Part shown: piece by piece, positions 63,354-64,000 of the stretch | Layout of the letters: each line of letters begins with the position of its first letter | Numbering within the stretch: the first letter of the stretch is position 1 | From: Enterobacter ludwigii | GTDB lineage: Bacteria > Pseudomonadota > Gammaproteobacteria > Enterobacterales > Enterobacteriaceae | Assembly: GCA_900068845.1 (NCBI GenBank) | Contig: CEFQ01000003.1 | Location: 1 to 64,000, forward strand | Direction: 5' to 3' | Length of the DNA: 64,000 nt | Translations under genes and position numbers: made by a program | Notes under the pieces: generated by a model | Database searches by the model: none | Told to the model about the DNA's origin: nothing | The model's input: the letters and a program-made list of their open reading frames with translations, nothing else

Positions 63354-64000
63354 TTAATGGCTCGTTGCTAACGTTGAACGCGGACGACGCACCAGCGCCA
63401 CTCCCGCACCGACCAGCGCGCCAATCACGCCCCACATGATCATCATAAACAGGCGGCGTGGACTATCGCGCGACACCGGCTCTTCCGGGGTGCGCAAGTA
63501 GCGGTAAGTCTGGAATTGTTTATCCAGACGCGGCCCGGCCTGCAGCGTACTCAGCATCGCTCTGTTTTGATCATAGCTTAAATCATAAGCAGGTCCGCTG
63601 GCTTGTAAGGTGTCGAGCTGCGCCTGCAGCATTTGCTGTCCCAGCAGGAAACGATCGCTGTCTGGCAGCGCCTCGCCGGTTGCTGGTGCGCGGTTCTCTT
63701 TGATGCCCTGCTCACTCGCCACTTTCAATGCCTGTTCAATGCGCTGGCGTTGACGTTCAAACACCGCCTGAGCCACTTCCTGCTGACGATTGACCTGTGA
63801 TTGCAGCTGCACACTGCGCGCCTGCCAGGCCCCGTTGAGTTCCGCATTGAGGTGACGCGCCGCTCGCTCGCTGGCGTAAGCAATATATTGACGCAGCAAA
63901 TTGTTAGCATCGCCAGCGGTTTCAGCAACCAGCTTGATGTTATCCATGATGTTGCGTGCCGGATCGGCTGCCGTGAACTGGATGTTGGTGATCAAATCGT
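63354..64000 (-). CDS. wzzE: Enterobacterial common antigen chain-length regulator WzzE (partial)
   Basis: Polysaccharide co-polymerase that sets the modal length of common antigen chains with WzyE. Only the C-terminal part is in the window: about 213 residues from the right edge, and the reading frame stays open to position 64000 (the codon before 63995 reads Asp), so the true start lies outside. The region shows the long periplasmic helices ([19 protein letters not shown]), a proline-containing [16 protein letters not shown] and one C-terminal membrane helix ([19 protein letters not shown]). The E. coli protein has about 348 residues. Confidence 0.93.
   Translation of the reverse strand, partial: DLITNIQFTAADPARNIMDNIKLVAETAGDANNLLRQYIAYASERAARHLNAELNGAWQARSVQLQSQVNRQQEVAQAVFERQRQRIEQALKVASEQGIKENRAPATGEALPDSDRFLLGQQMLQAQLDTLQASGPAYDLSYDQNRAMLSTLQAGPRLDKQFQTYRYLRTPEEPVSRDSPRRLFMMIMWGVIGALVGAGVALVRRPRSTLATSH

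Overview
The window is chromosomal DNA from a gamma-proteobacterium of the Enterobacterales. Gene content and order follow the Escherichia coli segment from the rrnA promoter to wzzE (hemG, trkH, fadBA, tat, ubi, metER, recQ, uvrD, cyaA, hemCDXY, tRNA cluster, wec), and most proteins match their E. coli counterparts in length within a few residues. Inserted and missing genes relative to E. coli, together with overall divergence, suggest an Erwiniaceae member close to Pantoea or Erwinia. That genus-level placement is inference from memory of such genomes. No phage, plasmid, insertion sequence, CRISPR array or toxin-antitoxin pair is visible.

Layout. 1-165: an rRNA P1 promoter firing leftwards. 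173-4154: hemG-trkH-yigZ-pepQ (minus). 4341-7698: fadBA (plus) behind a FadR operator. 7831-10056: fre and ubiD; then an inserted peptidase E; then rfaH. 11556-18670: tatD, tatABC, ubiBJE and rmuC (minus), followed by an orphan TPR/glycosyltransferase-like gene. 20110-26042: udp, dlhH, metE, metR and a DUF1456 gene. 26177-36315: yigM, an inserted glpT, yigL, pldB, rhtB, rhtC, recQ, pldA, yigI and rarD. 36286-44504: abrB, corA with a long structured leader, uvrD with an ERIC element in its leader, yigB-xerC-yigA-dapF-lptM. 44638-51547: cyaA diverging from hemCDXY. 51617-52643: the small RNA GlmZ with a sigma54-type promoter and GlrR-type sites, then tRNA-Pro, Leu, His and Arg. 52753-64000: the enterobacterial common antigen cluster wecG-wzyE-wecF-wzxE-wecE-wecD-rffH-rffG-wecC-wecB-wzzE, cut at the right edge.

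The genes fall into a few working groups: quinone and haem synthesis (ubiD, ubiB, ubiJ, ubiE, hemG, hemCD, fre), fatty-acid and phospholipid turnover (fadBA, pldA, pldB, glpT), twin-arginine export, DNA repair and recombination (recQ, uvrD, xerC, rmuC), methionine synthesis and control, and envelope building (lptM, rfaH, wec).

I found no convincing undescribed multi-gene system. The most interesting signals are regulatory or structural: the GlmZ control region, the corA leader with a short ORF and mutually exclusive hairpins, the ERIC element inside the SOS-controlled uvrD leader, a six-codon reading frame just ahead of hemC, four multi-hairpin intergenic elements, the absence of cyaY from its usual place, and the orphan glycosyltransferase-like gene at 18739-20010.
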